From NCBI RefSeq assembly GCF_024343575.1, contig NZ_RJUA01000001.1, forward strand, positions 1 to 64,000: a stretch of 64,000 nt of DNA, given 5' to 3'. How positions within the stretch are numbered: the first letter of the stretch is position 1; every line of letters starts with the position of its first letter. Origin of the DNA: Lacihabitans sp. LS3-19. Lineage in GTDB: Bacteria > Bacteroidota > Bacteroidia > Cytophagales > Spirosomataceae. Position numbers and translations under genes: made by a program. Shown piece after piece: positions 26,637 through 35,167 of the stretch. Below the pieces are notes generated by a model. It saw only the letters and a program-made list of their open reading frames with translations. It had not been told where the DNA came from and did not search any database.

Positions 26637-29600
26637 ATGGAAATAGATTTTTTAAAAAAGCTAGGTTTTATTGAAGATAAAATAAATATCGATAGCATAA
26701 AAACATCTTTTGGAAAGGTTGTATTTGACAAAGAGGGTTTTACGTCTGAAATTATCACTCCCGATTTACGATATTATTGGGATGGAAAAAATTTGGGCCT
26801 GCACATCTCAGATAATCACTTCAACGAAATTGAAATTGCCTTAGTATTAAATAGTCTTCATGAACAACAAATTATTGAAAAGCTGTCAATATTATATATT
26901 TCCAGAACTAAAATTAGTAAGTACAATTTAGATGTATTTAATTACTCGAACTTGGAATATTTGTATTTATCCTCTAACCCAGATTTAAGAAAAATAACTT
27001 TTGGAAACACTTCTAAACTTTTCGAGTTTTACTGTTTTGATTGTCCCAAACTTAAGACCCTTTTAATAAAAGAATCAAGCCAAAACCTAATAAAAATTGA
27101 TGCTTCGAAGTCTGGACTAATTTCATTAACTTTAGGAAGATCTGAAAAACTTGAATATTTAAATATACAAAATAATGAGATCGACGTCATAAATATTTCA
27201 CAATTAATTAATCTCAAATACTTTTTTGCTGAAGGAAATTCAAAACTAAATATTATATGGCCCAAAAAATGGATTCAAGACAAGTTAGAAATCTTGGGAT
27301 TAAACGAATCCAATCAATTATTGTCAAAAGATATTCTCGAAATAGCAAAAATTACATCAGGTAGAGAACTAAGAGAAAATCTAAAAGCATATTTAAAGTT
27401 TGAACAAAAACATGAAGATGAACTAGTCCCTATAAATCGACATCAAATAATATTATTAGGAAATACCACTGCTGGAAAAACAGAATTGAAGCACCGATTA
27501 TTAGAAGAAGAAAGAACAAATTTTGATTCTACCCATGGTGTTCAGTATTTTTTGAAAAAAATTGGAGACATTGAAGTTATGGGTTATGATTTTGGTGGAC
27601 AAGATTATTATCATGCGTTACATTTATCATTTTTTGATACTTTGAGTCATTATATTATTGTATGGGGAAATCATAAAAATAAAGTATGGGGAAATTATAA
27701 TTCATATTTTGGGAAAACAGAAATACCGAAAGAGATTAAAAATATAGAAATTCAGAATTTACTTTACCCAATTGAATATTGGTTAAAAAGTATTCAAAAA
27801 ATTTCTTTTTTAAATAACCACATGTACTATAGCTCCAAATCTCTATTTAACAAACAATATGAATTTGTTGGCAGGTTAAAATATGCTAAAGAAACTTCAC
27901 AAGATATTAGTGAGGAAGAAATCGCTAGAGAAGTTTTCAAACCTAACGAAAATGAACCCATAGTTGATATAATACAAAATGTTAGTGCTAGGACATTTGA
28001 AATGTTTTTAAACAATAAAGATTTAAAGTCTACACAATATGTAAGAGTACAAGATATTTTAAGTTTTGATTTTATTAAGCCAGATGTTGGAGAATGGCTT
28101 AGAAATAAGATAAAAGAACGTTCCCAAATTCAACAAAATTCAGTTTTAAAGGCTGTAAAAGAATTTGGTGAAGGTATTTATAAAGAAGGATTGACATTAA
28201 TTAATCATTCAACTTTAGAAGCTAAAATTAAAGGATTAAATATTAAATATAATAAAATCGACATTGACCAATTTAAAAATTCATTAATCAACTATAAGTA
28301 TTTATTATTCCTTGGTAAAAACATACCTGAGTTAAGTCAATATTATATTGTAAACATTCAGAAATTTAGTGAATTTATTTATCAAGTGCTATCTAAGGAG
28401 TTAGCCGTAAATGAAAAAAATCAAGGGTATTTTAATAAATTAGAGGCATTTGAAAGAATAAAATGTAAGGATAAAAATGTAAAAGAATACGTATTAAACT
28501 TTCTGATAAAAACTGATATTATATTTGAAGTAGAAGGAACAGATAGTATAAATCCAAAATTTGTGGCTCCTTCTTATTTACCCAACCCTAAAGAAAAAAT
28601 TGAGAATTTATTTATAGATTCTTTTGAAAGCCCAGATTGCCAGTTCGAATTTAATAATTTTTTCCATCCCAATATTATTTTACAAGTTGTTAAACATTAC
28701 AAAAATGAAGGTTTATTAGTAAAAGATGATGCTAAAGTAGAATATTTACTTTGGAAAAACTGTGTTATAATTTATAACAATTCAAAAGCTTCAAAGCAAT
28801 ATTTGAAACTAGAACTATTACTACCCAATAAAGAATATCAAAATAGAACTCCAGTCTTCTCTATATCTCGAAGTAGTGCAGGATTAATTGAGAATGACCA
28901 ATTTTATCAAGTATTTAAAGAAATTAAAAACCGACTAAGTCAATATTCACCATTAATCAAAGTTAAAACACCTTACGGAAATTATATTCCTTTTGATGAT
29001 ATAAACATGACTATTTCCGAAGGAAATAGTAAAAAAAGCCAGTTTGTTTATTCTGACGGCGTATTATATCCTAAATATGATTTCAGACATTTTTTAGGTG
29101 ATGAATTAAATGCTCCATTAAAAATATTTATTGCTTACTCCAAATTTGATGATATTTATCGTCTTGAGCTTCGAGACCACCTTTATCCTGGTATTGCTGA
29201 AGGTAAATTTACTGTTTTTGATGACAGAGAAATGGATATGGGTGAAAAATGGCATGCAAGACTTAAAAAAGAATTAGAGCAATGTGATATCTTTATACTT
29301 TTGATTAGTGTTAAAACATTAGGTACTCCTTATGTGATGAATGTTGAAATACCAGAAGCAATGAAAAGATTTAACTTGGGAGGATTGAAGATAATACCTA
29401 TTCTTGTAAGCCCTTGCGATTGGACAAAAACGGGATTAAAAGAACTTAATATTTACGACAAAGCCCAGCCAATTTCAACAAATAGCAATTCCTTTGATCT
29501 TTCTCAAGAATTGGGAGTAAATGAAAGAGCCGCAAAATGGCAAGAAATAGTAAAATATATAGAAAAAATAACTCCAAATGGAACCAACCCTTCAAACATC

Positions 29601-29660
29601 CCTACATCATCAAATGAGCCTGTATCAGGAGCTTATAAAGCGAATGACAGAAAACAGTAG
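26637..29660 (+). CDS. LRR-Roc-COR-TIR protein (Roco GTPase with TIR effector)
   Basis: A 1007-residue multidomain protein. Residues about 75-240 hold irregular leucine-rich repeats (LEYLYLSSNPDL, LEYLNIQNNEID). A Roc-type small-GTPase domain follows, with P-loop GNTTAGKT at 275-282 and switch-II-like DFGGQ at 318-322; a canonical NKxD motif is not evident. Residues about 480-800 have COR-like composition. The C-terminus from 829 is a TIR domain: LKIFIAYSKFDDIY, VFDDREMDMGEKWHARL and CDIFILLISVKTLGTPYV, with Glu904 at the position of the NAD-cleaving glutamate. The layout suggests GTPase-controlled NAD depletion on sensing a trigger, as in bacterial TIR defence. That role is inference. Codon use is very AT-rich. 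Confidence 0.85.
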   Translation: MEIDFLKKLGFIEDKINIDSIKTSFGKVVFDKEGFTSEIITPDLRYYWDGKNLGLHISDNHFNEIEIALVLNSLHEQQIIEKLSILYISRTKISKYNLDVFNYSNLEYLYLSSNPDLRKITFGNTSKLFEFYCFDCPKLKTLLIKESSQNLIKIDASKSGLISLTLGRSEKLEYLNIQNNEIDVINISQLINLKYFFAEGNSKLNIIWPKKWIQDKLEILGLNESNQLLSKDILEIAKITSGRELRENLKAYLKFEQKHEDELVPINRHQIILLGNTTAGKTELKHRLLEEERTNFDSTHGVQYFLKKIGDIEVMGYDFGGQDYYHALHLSFFDTLSHYIIVWGNHKNKVWGNYNSYFGKTEIPKEIKNIEIQNLLYPIEYWLKSIQKISFLNNHMYYSSKSLFNKQYEFVGRLKYAKETSQDISEEEIAREVFKPNENEPIVDIIQNVSARTFEMFLNNKDLKSTQYVRVQDILSFDFIKPDVGEWLRNKIKERSQIQQNSVLKAVKEFGEGIYKEGLTLINHSTLEAKIKGLNIKYNKIDIDQFKNSLINYKYLLFLGKNIPELSQYYIVNIQKFSEFIYQVLSKELAVNEKNQGYFNKLEAFERIKCKDKNVKEYVLNFLIKTDIIFEVEGTDSINPKFVAPSYLPNPKEKIENLFIDSFESPDCQFEFNNFFHPNIILQVVKHYKNEGLLVKDDAKVEYLLWKNCVIIYNNSKASKQYLKLELLLPNKEYQNRTPVFSISRSSAGLIENDQFYQVFKEIKNRLSQYSPLIKVKTPYGNYIPFDDINMTISEGNSKKSQFVYSDGVLYPKYDFRHFLGDELNAPLKIFIAYSKFDDIYRLELRDHLYPGIAEGKFTVFDDREMDMGEKWHARLKKELEQCDIFILLISVKTLGTPYVMNVEIPEAMKRFNLGGLKIIPILVSPCDWTKTGLKELNIYDKAQPISTNSNSFDLSQELGVNERAAKWQEIVKYIEKITPNGTNPSNIPTSSNEPVSGAYKANDRKQ

Positions 29661-30018
29661 AAATGCAAAAACTTGGTGCATTAGTATTGTTTCGGCTTTG
29701 TTGGTTTTTAGTTCTAAAACCTTGGCTTTGCCCTGGTTTGTGCTTGTTTTGCCTATTTTGCCATTAATGTATTTGGATATGTATTATTTGGCTTTAGAAA
29801 CTTTTTATCGTGAGCAATACAACTTATTAAAACAAAAATATAAAGAAGGTAAAATTGATATTTTCAATGTGTATGACATGGAAAGTCCTGCAGACAAACT
29901 TGAAATTTTCTATCAAATAATTTCGAAGTCCGTTTGGCCATTTTATGGTTTGTTGTTACTTGTGGCTGGTGTTATTGGGTATTTTTTAGCTACTCAGGTT
30001 AATTGTGTAGGAGCTTAA
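29578..30018 (+). CDS. small membrane protein partner, start inside the TIR gene
   Basis: A 146-residue protein with three predicted membrane segments (about 34-48 CISIVSALLVFSSKT, 51-71 and 119-138 PFYGLLLLVAGVIGYFLA) and charged loops (FYREQYNLLKQKYKEGK). The frame opens at 29578, overlapping the end of the TIR gene by 83 nt. An alternative ATG at 29614 still overlaps by 47 nt. The segment YQELIKRMTENSRNAKTW just before the first helix looks like a conserved family start, so a start after the overlap is unlikely. I recall similar small proteins near defence genes but cannot name the family. It is probably a membrane effector or anchor. Confidence 0.75.
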   Translation: MEPTLQTSLHHQMSLYQELIKRMTENSRNAKTWCISIVSALLVFSSKTLALPWFVLVLPILPLMYLDMYYLALETFYREQYNLLKQKYKEGKIDIFNVYDMESPADKLEIFYQIISKSVWPFYGLLLLVAGVIGYFLATQVNCVGA

Positions 30019-30114
30019 AGGCTTGATTTGCAATTCTTATTTTATAAATTTTAACACTTTCGTTTATCACACTTAACGTTTTTGTGTTAGATTTACCACA
30101 AATTCAAATTTTGT

Positions 30115-30408
30115 ATGGTTCAAGAGACAATCATTAACTATAAAAGTATTCTAGCGAATCTTCCGAAGGCTATAGCTGTTTCTGGATATAGGAAAGATTA
30201 CATCGCCAAAAAACTTGGTATTTCACCTCAATCATTTTCAGCTAAAATTAGCAGAAAATCATTTAGTCCTGAAGATGCCGAAAGGCTGCTGAAAGTTATA
30301 AAAAATGAGGATGTAGAGGAGTTTTTTATGCTTGAACGTATGCGAGCTCTAAAAAACGACGATAATGTTTCTTATGAAGATGCCAAAAAAGAACTAGGGT
30401 GGAAATAA
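30115..30408 (+). CDS. HTH antitoxin of a type II toxin-antitoxin pair
   Basis: A 97-residue protein with a helix-turn-helix of the XRE kind: YRKDYIAKKLGISPQSFSAKISRK at about residues 25-48. The C-terminal part, DDNVSYEDAKKELGWK, is acidic and is the usual toxin-wrapping tail of such antitoxins. The last 10 nt overlap the start of the toxin gene, so the two are translationally coupled. It probably represses its own promoter in the 96 bp before it. It lies 96 bp after the membrane-protein gene and may be independent of the TIR cassette. Confidence 0.8.
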   Translation: MVQETIINYKSILANLPKAIAVSGYRKDYIAKKLGISPQSFSAKISRKSFSPEDAERLLKVIKNEDVEEFFMLERMRALKNDDNVSYEDAKKELGWK

Positions 30409-30680
30409 TTCTTAAGAAGCAATTCATAAAAGAGTCGGCTAAATTGCCTGCTAAAATTCAAAGTTCTATCCGAGAAATAATTGATACTCTAGAAAGTGCT
30501 AAAACCCTTCAAAATATCAACATTGACATCAAACGTATGGAAGGCCAGAGAGCCGATGAGAATTATTTCAGAATTCGAGTTGGGTCTTATCGTATTGGAA
30601 TAGAGGTTATTGATCCTCAAATAATAGTAATAACAGTTCTAAGTAGAGGCGATATTTATAAGAAATTTCCTCCAAGATAA
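30399..30680 (+). CDS. RelE/ParE-type toxin
   Basis: A 93-residue basic protein of the RelE/ParE fold. Visible elements are KKQFIKESAKLPAKIQSSI near the N-terminus, the central RADENYFRIRVGSYRIGIEV with conserved Arg/Tyr, and a VLSRGDIYKKFPPR end. This type either cleaves mRNA on the ribosome or poisons gyrase; the sequence does not decide which. It starts with GTG at 30399 inside the antitoxin gene (10-nt overlap), as in antitoxin-first pairs. The moaA gene follows after 34 nt, so read-through into moaA is possible. Confidence 0.85.
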   Translation: MEIILKKQFIKESAKLPAKIQSSIREIIDTLESAKTLQNINIDIKRMEGQRADENYFRIRVGSYRIGIEVIDPQIIVITVLSRGDIYKKFPPR

Positions 30681-30714
30681 GTTTCAATCTTTATACAATT
30701 TAAAAACTCAAAAA

Positions 30715-31695
30715 GTGCTCATAGACAACCACGGACGTCCGATAAACTATCTTCGATTGGCAGTGACCGACCGATGCAACCTCCGTTGTTTCTATTGTAT
30801 GCCGCACGAGGGCATTGATTTTTTGCCCAAAACACACCTTTTGAGTTTTGAGGAAATGTTGCGTTTGATCAGCCTTTTGGCCGAAATGGGTATTTCTAAA
30901 GTCAGAATAACGGGCGGAGAGCCATTTGTACGTAAAGAACTAATGTCTTTCCTCTGGAAAATATCTGAGATTAAAGGCATCGAAAAAATCAATTTGACCA
31001 CCAATGGTGTACTTACAGCACCTTACATTCCCGAACTTAAGCAATTGGGTATTTCGTCTATCAATCTCAGCTTGGATTCCTTAGACAGAAAGCGATTCCA
31101 TGAAATGACCCGCCGCGATGAGCTACCGAATGTTTTGAAAACTTTTGGTGCCATTCTCGAAAACGACATCCCACTGAAAATCAACTCGGTTATGATGGCT
31201 GGCAAGAATGAAGAAGATATTTTTAGTTTGGTAGATTTAGCAAAAACCCACCCGATTGGCGTAAGATTTATAGAAGAAATGCCGTTTAACGGTGAAGGCG
31301 AAAAACCTGAGTATTTTATGTCTTATCACAAAATCATAGATACCATAAAAGCCAAACATCCATCACTTTATAAAATAGCTGATGAGGCAAATTCTACCTC
31401 TTACAACTACAAAATAGCTGACTTTCAGGGCTCAATCGGCGTTATTGCAGCATTTAGCCGTACTTTCTGTAGCACATGCAATCGTCTCCGCATAACACCC
31501 ACGGGTGACTTCAAAACCTGCCTTTACGACGACGGCGTAATGAACCTCCGAGATATGCTGAGGGCCGGAATGAGCAATGAAGAAATCAAAGAAAAACTAC
31601 AAGAATCGATTCTACACCGGGCCAAGGATGGTTTTGAAGCGGAAGCTTCCCGAAAAAGTACTGTGCACGAAAGTATGACAACAATTGGTGGGTAA
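30715..31695 (+). CDS. moaA: GTP 3',8-cyclase (radical SAM)
   Basis: First enzyme of molybdenum cofactor synthesis, converting GTP to 3',8-cyclo-GTP. The radical-SAM cluster motif CNLRCFYC (Cys21, Cys25, Cys28) is at the N-terminus and the substrate-binding second cluster uses Cys252, Cys255 and Cys269 in FCSTCNRLRITPTGDFKTC. The C-terminus ends TIGG, carrying the functional double glycine. It begins with GTG at 30715; the N-terminus MLIDNHGRPINYLRLAVTDR fits the family. moaC follows after 180 bp. Confidence 0.96.
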   Translation: MLIDNHGRPINYLRLAVTDRCNLRCFYCMPHEGIDFLPKTHLLSFEEMLRLISLLAEMGISKVRITGGEPFVRKELMSFLWKISEIKGIEKINLTTNGVLTAPYIPELKQLGISSINLSLDSLDRKRFHEMTRRDELPNVLKTFGAILENDIPLKINSVMMAGKNEEDIFSLVDLAKTHPIGVRFIEEMPFNGEGEKPEYFMSYHKIIDTIKAKHPSLYKIADEANSTSYNYKIADFQGSIGVIAAFSRTFCSTCNRLRITPTGDFKTCLYDDGVMNLRDMLRAGMSNEEIKEKLQESILHRAKDGFEAEASRKSTVHESMTTIGG

Positions 31696-31797
31696 ACTCT
31701 AATTATTCAAAAACAGAATTATTGCTTTTTAATCTTTGCTAATTTTTTTATGCTAATTCGGAAAGATTTAAGATTTCATCATTTATAGTTTAGAAAA

Positions 31798-31805
31798 TAC
31801 ATTTG
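31798..31805 (+). promoter_or_regulatory. possible -7 promoter element for moaC
   Basis: TACATTTG matches the Bacteroidota -7 consensus and lies 70 nt before the chosen moaC start. The -33 position holds only a weak TTTC. It would allow moaC-mobA to be transcribed apart from moaA. Confidence 0.4.
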
Positions 31806-31875
31806 CGGATTAATTGTATCGATATCTTATTTGATTTATTTATTCCTTAATTTTGGGAAACAAAAGGAAACAAAC

Positions 31876-32355
31876 ATGTCCTCATTTACGCATCTCGACG
31901 CTCAAGGAAATCCATCAATGGTAGATGTTGGCGGGAAAGCCATAACAAAGCGAACTGCTACTGCTAGAAGTGTAGTCGTTGTCAATGATGAAATCATGGC
32001 CAAGTTTAATAATGAGGAAATCCACTCAAAAAAAGGGCCTGTATTTCAAACCGCAATAATTGCTGGAGTAATGGCAGCCAAAAAAACAGGTGATTTGATT
32101 CCGCTTTGCCATCCCTTAGGTTTGGAAAACTGCCAAATATTAATCAAAGTAATTGGAACAAATGAAATCGAAATCCTTTGCACAGCATCTTTATCAGGTA
32201 AAACGGGTATTGAAATGGAGGCTTTGACAGGTGCAAGTGTGGCTGCATTGACCATTTATGATATGTGCAAGGCCTTGTCGCATGATATAGTAATCAAAGA
32301 AACGAGGTTGATTGAAAAAACAGGTGGAAAGAGTGATTTTAAGCTAAAACAATGA
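31876..32355 (+). CDS. moaC: cyclic pyranopterin monophosphate synthase
   Basis: Converts 3',8-cyclo-GTP to cyclic pyranopterin monophosphate, the step after MoaA. The ATG at 31876 (MSSFTHLDAQGNPSMVDVG) follows AAAGGA at a good distance and gives 159 residues, the family norm. A TTG-initiated extension to 31831 is unlikely. Signature segments are MVDVGGKAITKRTA, LIPLCHPL, GIEMEALTGASVAALTIYDMCKA and the C-terminal TGGKSDF. Its stop codon overlaps the next start by four bases (ATGA), so the mobA-like gene is translationally coupled. Confidence 0.95.
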   Translation: MSSFTHLDAQGNPSMVDVGGKAITKRTATARSVVVVNDEIMAKFNNEEIHSKKGPVFQTAIIAGVMAAKKTGDLIPLCHPLGLENCQILIKVIGTNEIEILCTASLSGKTGIEMEALTGASVAALTIYDMCKALSHDIVIKETRLIEKTGGKSDFKLKQ

Positions 32356-33449
32356 AAAAACACGAAAAACATAGCAAACTATCTAAGCCCGATATCGGTT
32401 TTTTTGGCAGAAATGAATTCTCTTTTTTAGGTGCTCCTTGTGGTTTTATTGAAGAAATAAGTCAAAGAATTATTTCAATTTTACTCCAAGACTTAAAAAT
32501 AACCTATATAGATGCTGACCATGGTAAAAACGAAAATGATAGTTTTTCAGCAAATGTTTTTCAAGATAAAATAAGCCATATTCGACTTGAAAAGAAGAAT
32601 ATCAATGAATATGAGCAGAAGTTCTTTCTAAACGATCAGGATTTAATTTTGGTCAATGGAAATCATTTTCAGGCGAAAAGTCAGTTCGTGATTATAGATC
32701 CTAAAAAAGAGGCATCTTTAAAAAAGAGAAACCCGCAGCTAACAGATGTAAAAGCGTATATTTTAGCCGAAGGAGTGGAGGAAATATATCCATGGCTTAA
32801 CAATGAAGTTGAAATACCAATTATCAAAACCTCTGAAATAGATAAAATTTGTGCCATTATTTTATCTGAAATAAAAAGTGCTCCGCTAAAAGCATTGATA
32901 TTAACAGGAGGCAAAAGTTCGCGAATGGGTGAAGATAAAAGCGAAATAAATTACCATGGAGTACCTCAGCACCAGTATTTAAGCCAAATTTTTGAAGAAT
33001 TGGGCGTGCCCTCTTTTATCTCATGCAGAGCCGAACAAGAACTCAATTATAAAACCTCTGTAATTACGGATAAATTCTCAAATCTAGGACCATATGGAGC
33101 GATTTTATCGGCATTTCAATCAGACCCAAATGCCGCATGGTTGGTTATTGCCTGTGATTTGCCTTTGATTAAAAAAGAAGACATTCTAAGTTTAATTTCA
33201 ACACGAAACGCAAGGAAATTTGCTACTGCCATTCTAAATCCAGCCACGAATTTCCCTGATCCATTGTTTACAATTTGGGAACCCAAAGCTTATCTAAACC
33301 TTCTATCTTTTCTTAGTTTAGGTTACTCTTGCCCACGAAAAGTACTGATAAACAGTGACATCGAGTTAGTAGAAATTTCGAATCCGGAAATACTTAGTAA
33401 TGTAAATACTCCAGAAGATAGAGAAAATATTAAAAATAGATATTTTTAA
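32352..33449 (+). CDS. molybdenum cofactor guanylyltransferase with degenerate MobB-like N-terminus
   Basis: Residues about 178-365 form a MobA-type nucleotidyltransferase: ALILTGGKSSRMGEDKS, LGPYGAILSAF and WLVIACDLPLI, then a C-terminal NVNTPED. It would attach GMP or CMP to molybdopterin. The first 175 residues look like a worn MobB: DIGFFGRNEFSFLGAPCG sits where the P-loop should be but lacks GKT/S, then YIDADHGKN, and DLILVNGNHFQAKSQFVIID resembles the MobB DLVLVEGFK strand. The N-terminal part is therefore probably structural or regulatory. It overlaps moaC by 4 nt. Confidence 0.8.
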   Translation: MKKHEKHSKLSKPDIGFFGRNEFSFLGAPCGFIEEISQRIISILLQDLKITYIDADHGKNENDSFSANVFQDKISHIRLEKKNINEYEQKFFLNDQDLILVNGNHFQAKSQFVIIDPKKEASLKKRNPQLTDVKAYILAEGVEEIYPWLNNEVEIPIIKTSEIDKICAIILSEIKSAPLKALILTGGKSSRMGEDKSEINYHGVPQHQYLSQIFEELGVPSFISCRAEQELNYKTSVITDKFSNLGPYGAILSAFQSDPNAAWLVIACDLPLIKKEDILSLISTRNARKFATAILNPATNFPDPLFTIWEPKAYLNLLSFLSLGYSCPRKVLINSDIELVEISNPEILSNVNTPEDRENIKNRYF

Positions 33450-33466
33450 GGCAAAAATGCCTCTTT
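33449..33466 (+). terminator. weak hairpin after the mobA-like gene
   Basis: AGGCA pairs with TGCCT across AAAA and is followed by CTTTT on the plus strand, right at the stop codon. A five-base stem is marginal. Confidence 0.35.
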
Positions 33467-33541
33467 TATTATCTGACCTTATAAATTTGCTATTAATTAA
33501 CACGCTAAAACAAACCCTATTTTCAATTTAATAAATTTGCT

Positions 33542-35164
33542 TTGAAAAAAACCATTTCGAAAAAAATAGCTCTCTTATTATTTTTTGTTCCGATTGTAAT
33601 CCATTTGATTGTATTAAACAATTTTTCCATAAACTTCCCTTTTGAAGACCAACATCGGGTTTTTATGGATTTTACCTATAACTTTCTAAAAGCCAATACG
33701 CTTTCCGATAAGTTCCACATGATTTTAACGCCTGATAACGAAAGCAGGCCATTCTTAATACGTTTTTCATTATTAACCCAAATGGGTATATTCGGCGAAC
33801 TGAATTTTAAAACAATGTTATGGTTTGCTAACCTTTACACAGTTTTATTAATTTATGTATTCTACAGAAAATACAAATTTTCACCTCTTTTTCTTAGTAT
33901 CATAAGTTTAACAGTATTAAATCTTTGTAATTGGGAAGTTTACTTTAGAAACGATGTCGTTACTTATCAATTAGCTTCTATCGCTTTGTCAGCTTATTTA
34001 TTCTATTTTGTCACGACTGATTATAAACAACATTCCCTTTTTTCAAAAATAGCCTTTTATATATTTCTATTCATAGTTCCATTTGGAAGTGCAATAGGTT
34101 TTATTGCTATTTTCTTTATTCTCATCTATAGTTTTTTAAGAAAAACGAATCCACACTGGCTTATTATTTTAATACTTTTAGGCTTTCAATTGTTTATTTA
34201 TCAAAGTCATGCATCTAACGATGACCCATCAAATAGTCTTTTTGAAAATATTTTTAAATACAAATTTGAGATAGTATGGGCATATTTTGTTTCACTCGGA
34301 GGCATGTTCCAATTCTTTTCTAATTCTATAGGCTATGCATTGGCAGGAATGACTGGTCTTTTGATTTTCCTCTCAACAAGTTATTTTATTTTGAGAAATT
34401 GGCAATCAAAAACCTATGATTTTGAAAAATTATTGTTCTTGTTTTCAGCTGCATCTTTAGCTGTAATCGTACTCAACAGATACAACTATTGGTTTGTAGG
34501 CATAGAAAGCGTATTGGTTTCGAGATATAAAATTTATGGTATACTTATTTTAATAGCAGGGCTTTCATTTTTAGTAAAATACAAGTCTTCAAATTTGTTT
34601 AAATACACCCTAGTTTCTTTTTTCATAGCCGTTTATACTATATGGCTATTTAAATCCCTATTCTCTTTAAATCAAAAAAAGGAAACTAAAATGATGGATG
34701 CCTATAATTTAGAACAGAAAATGGTAAATAACGATAAGGCCAACAATACCTTTGAAGCAGGCTTTAAATACGAATATTTAAAAGAAAAAAAGGTATTTAA
34801 TTCAGGTGATGTTTATAATATGGTGACTAAAATGTTAAATAATGGAGTTGTTGTTTATCCAGATAGTGCCCAATTAAAAACTGTGGATTTCGACCCTTCA
34901 TTTGAGTCTGATTGGGGCAAAAAGAACACAAAATTGAGTAGAATTGAAGTGATGGGGAAATTTCCAGCGAGCAATCGATATTTTATTAAAATAATAGATA
35001 AAAACAAGCATTCGATTATTTTGAATGCTTTAGGCAGACCCTTATCAGTAGCAAAAAGAATTTTCCAAACTAAAGATGATATAGATTTTCTTTACAGAGA
35101 GTTTGAAATGAGTTATTACAAATTAGAAATGCCACTTATGTACGAAGTGATTTGCATTCAATAA
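33542..35164 (+). CDS. polytopic membrane protein of unknown function
   Basis: I do not recognise a family. The 540-residue product has about nine to eleven hydrophobic segments up to residue 370 and a soluble tail of about 150 residues. The layout recalls membrane glycosyltransferases and O-antigen-type proteins, including an early acidic loop (FEDQHRVFMDF). The start is a TTG at 33542, giving MKKTISKKIALLLFFVPIVI; the next ATG would remove the first membrane helix. It lies between the Mo-cofactor genes and the cytochrome block, and converges on the latter with a gap of 3 nt and no visible terminator. Confidence 0.65.
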   Translation: MKKTISKKIALLLFFVPIVIHLIVLNNFSINFPFEDQHRVFMDFTYNFLKANTLSDKFHMILTPDNESRPFLIRFSLLTQMGIFGELNFKTMLWFANLYTVLLIYVFYRKYKFSPLFLSIISLTVLNLCNWEVYFRNDVVTYQLASIALSAYLFYFVTTDYKQHSLFSKIAFYIFLFIVPFGSAIGFIAIFFILIYSFLRKTNPHWLIILILLGFQLFIYQSHASNDDPSNSLFENIFKYKFEIVWAYFVSLGGMFQFFSNSIGYALAGMTGLLIFLSTSYFILRNWQSKTYDFEKLLFLFSAASLAVIVLNRYNYWFVGIESVLVSRYKIYGILILIAGLSFLVKYKSSNLFKYTLVSFFIAVYTIWLFKSLFSLNQKKETKMMDAYNLEQKMVNNDKANNTFEAGFKYEYLKEKKVFNSGDVYNMVTKMLNNGVVVYPDSAQLKTVDFDPSFESDWGKKNTKLSRIEVMGKFPASNRYFIKIIDKNKHSIILNALGRPLSVAKRIFQTKDDIDFLYREFEMSYYKLEMPLMYEVICIQ

Positions 35165-35167
35165 AAT

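Noticed and set aside
29578-30018. SLATT-domain assignment for the small membrane protein
   Set aside because: It has the right size and helices for a pore-type effector, but the conserved residues I remember for SLATT domains are not seen, so I left the family open.
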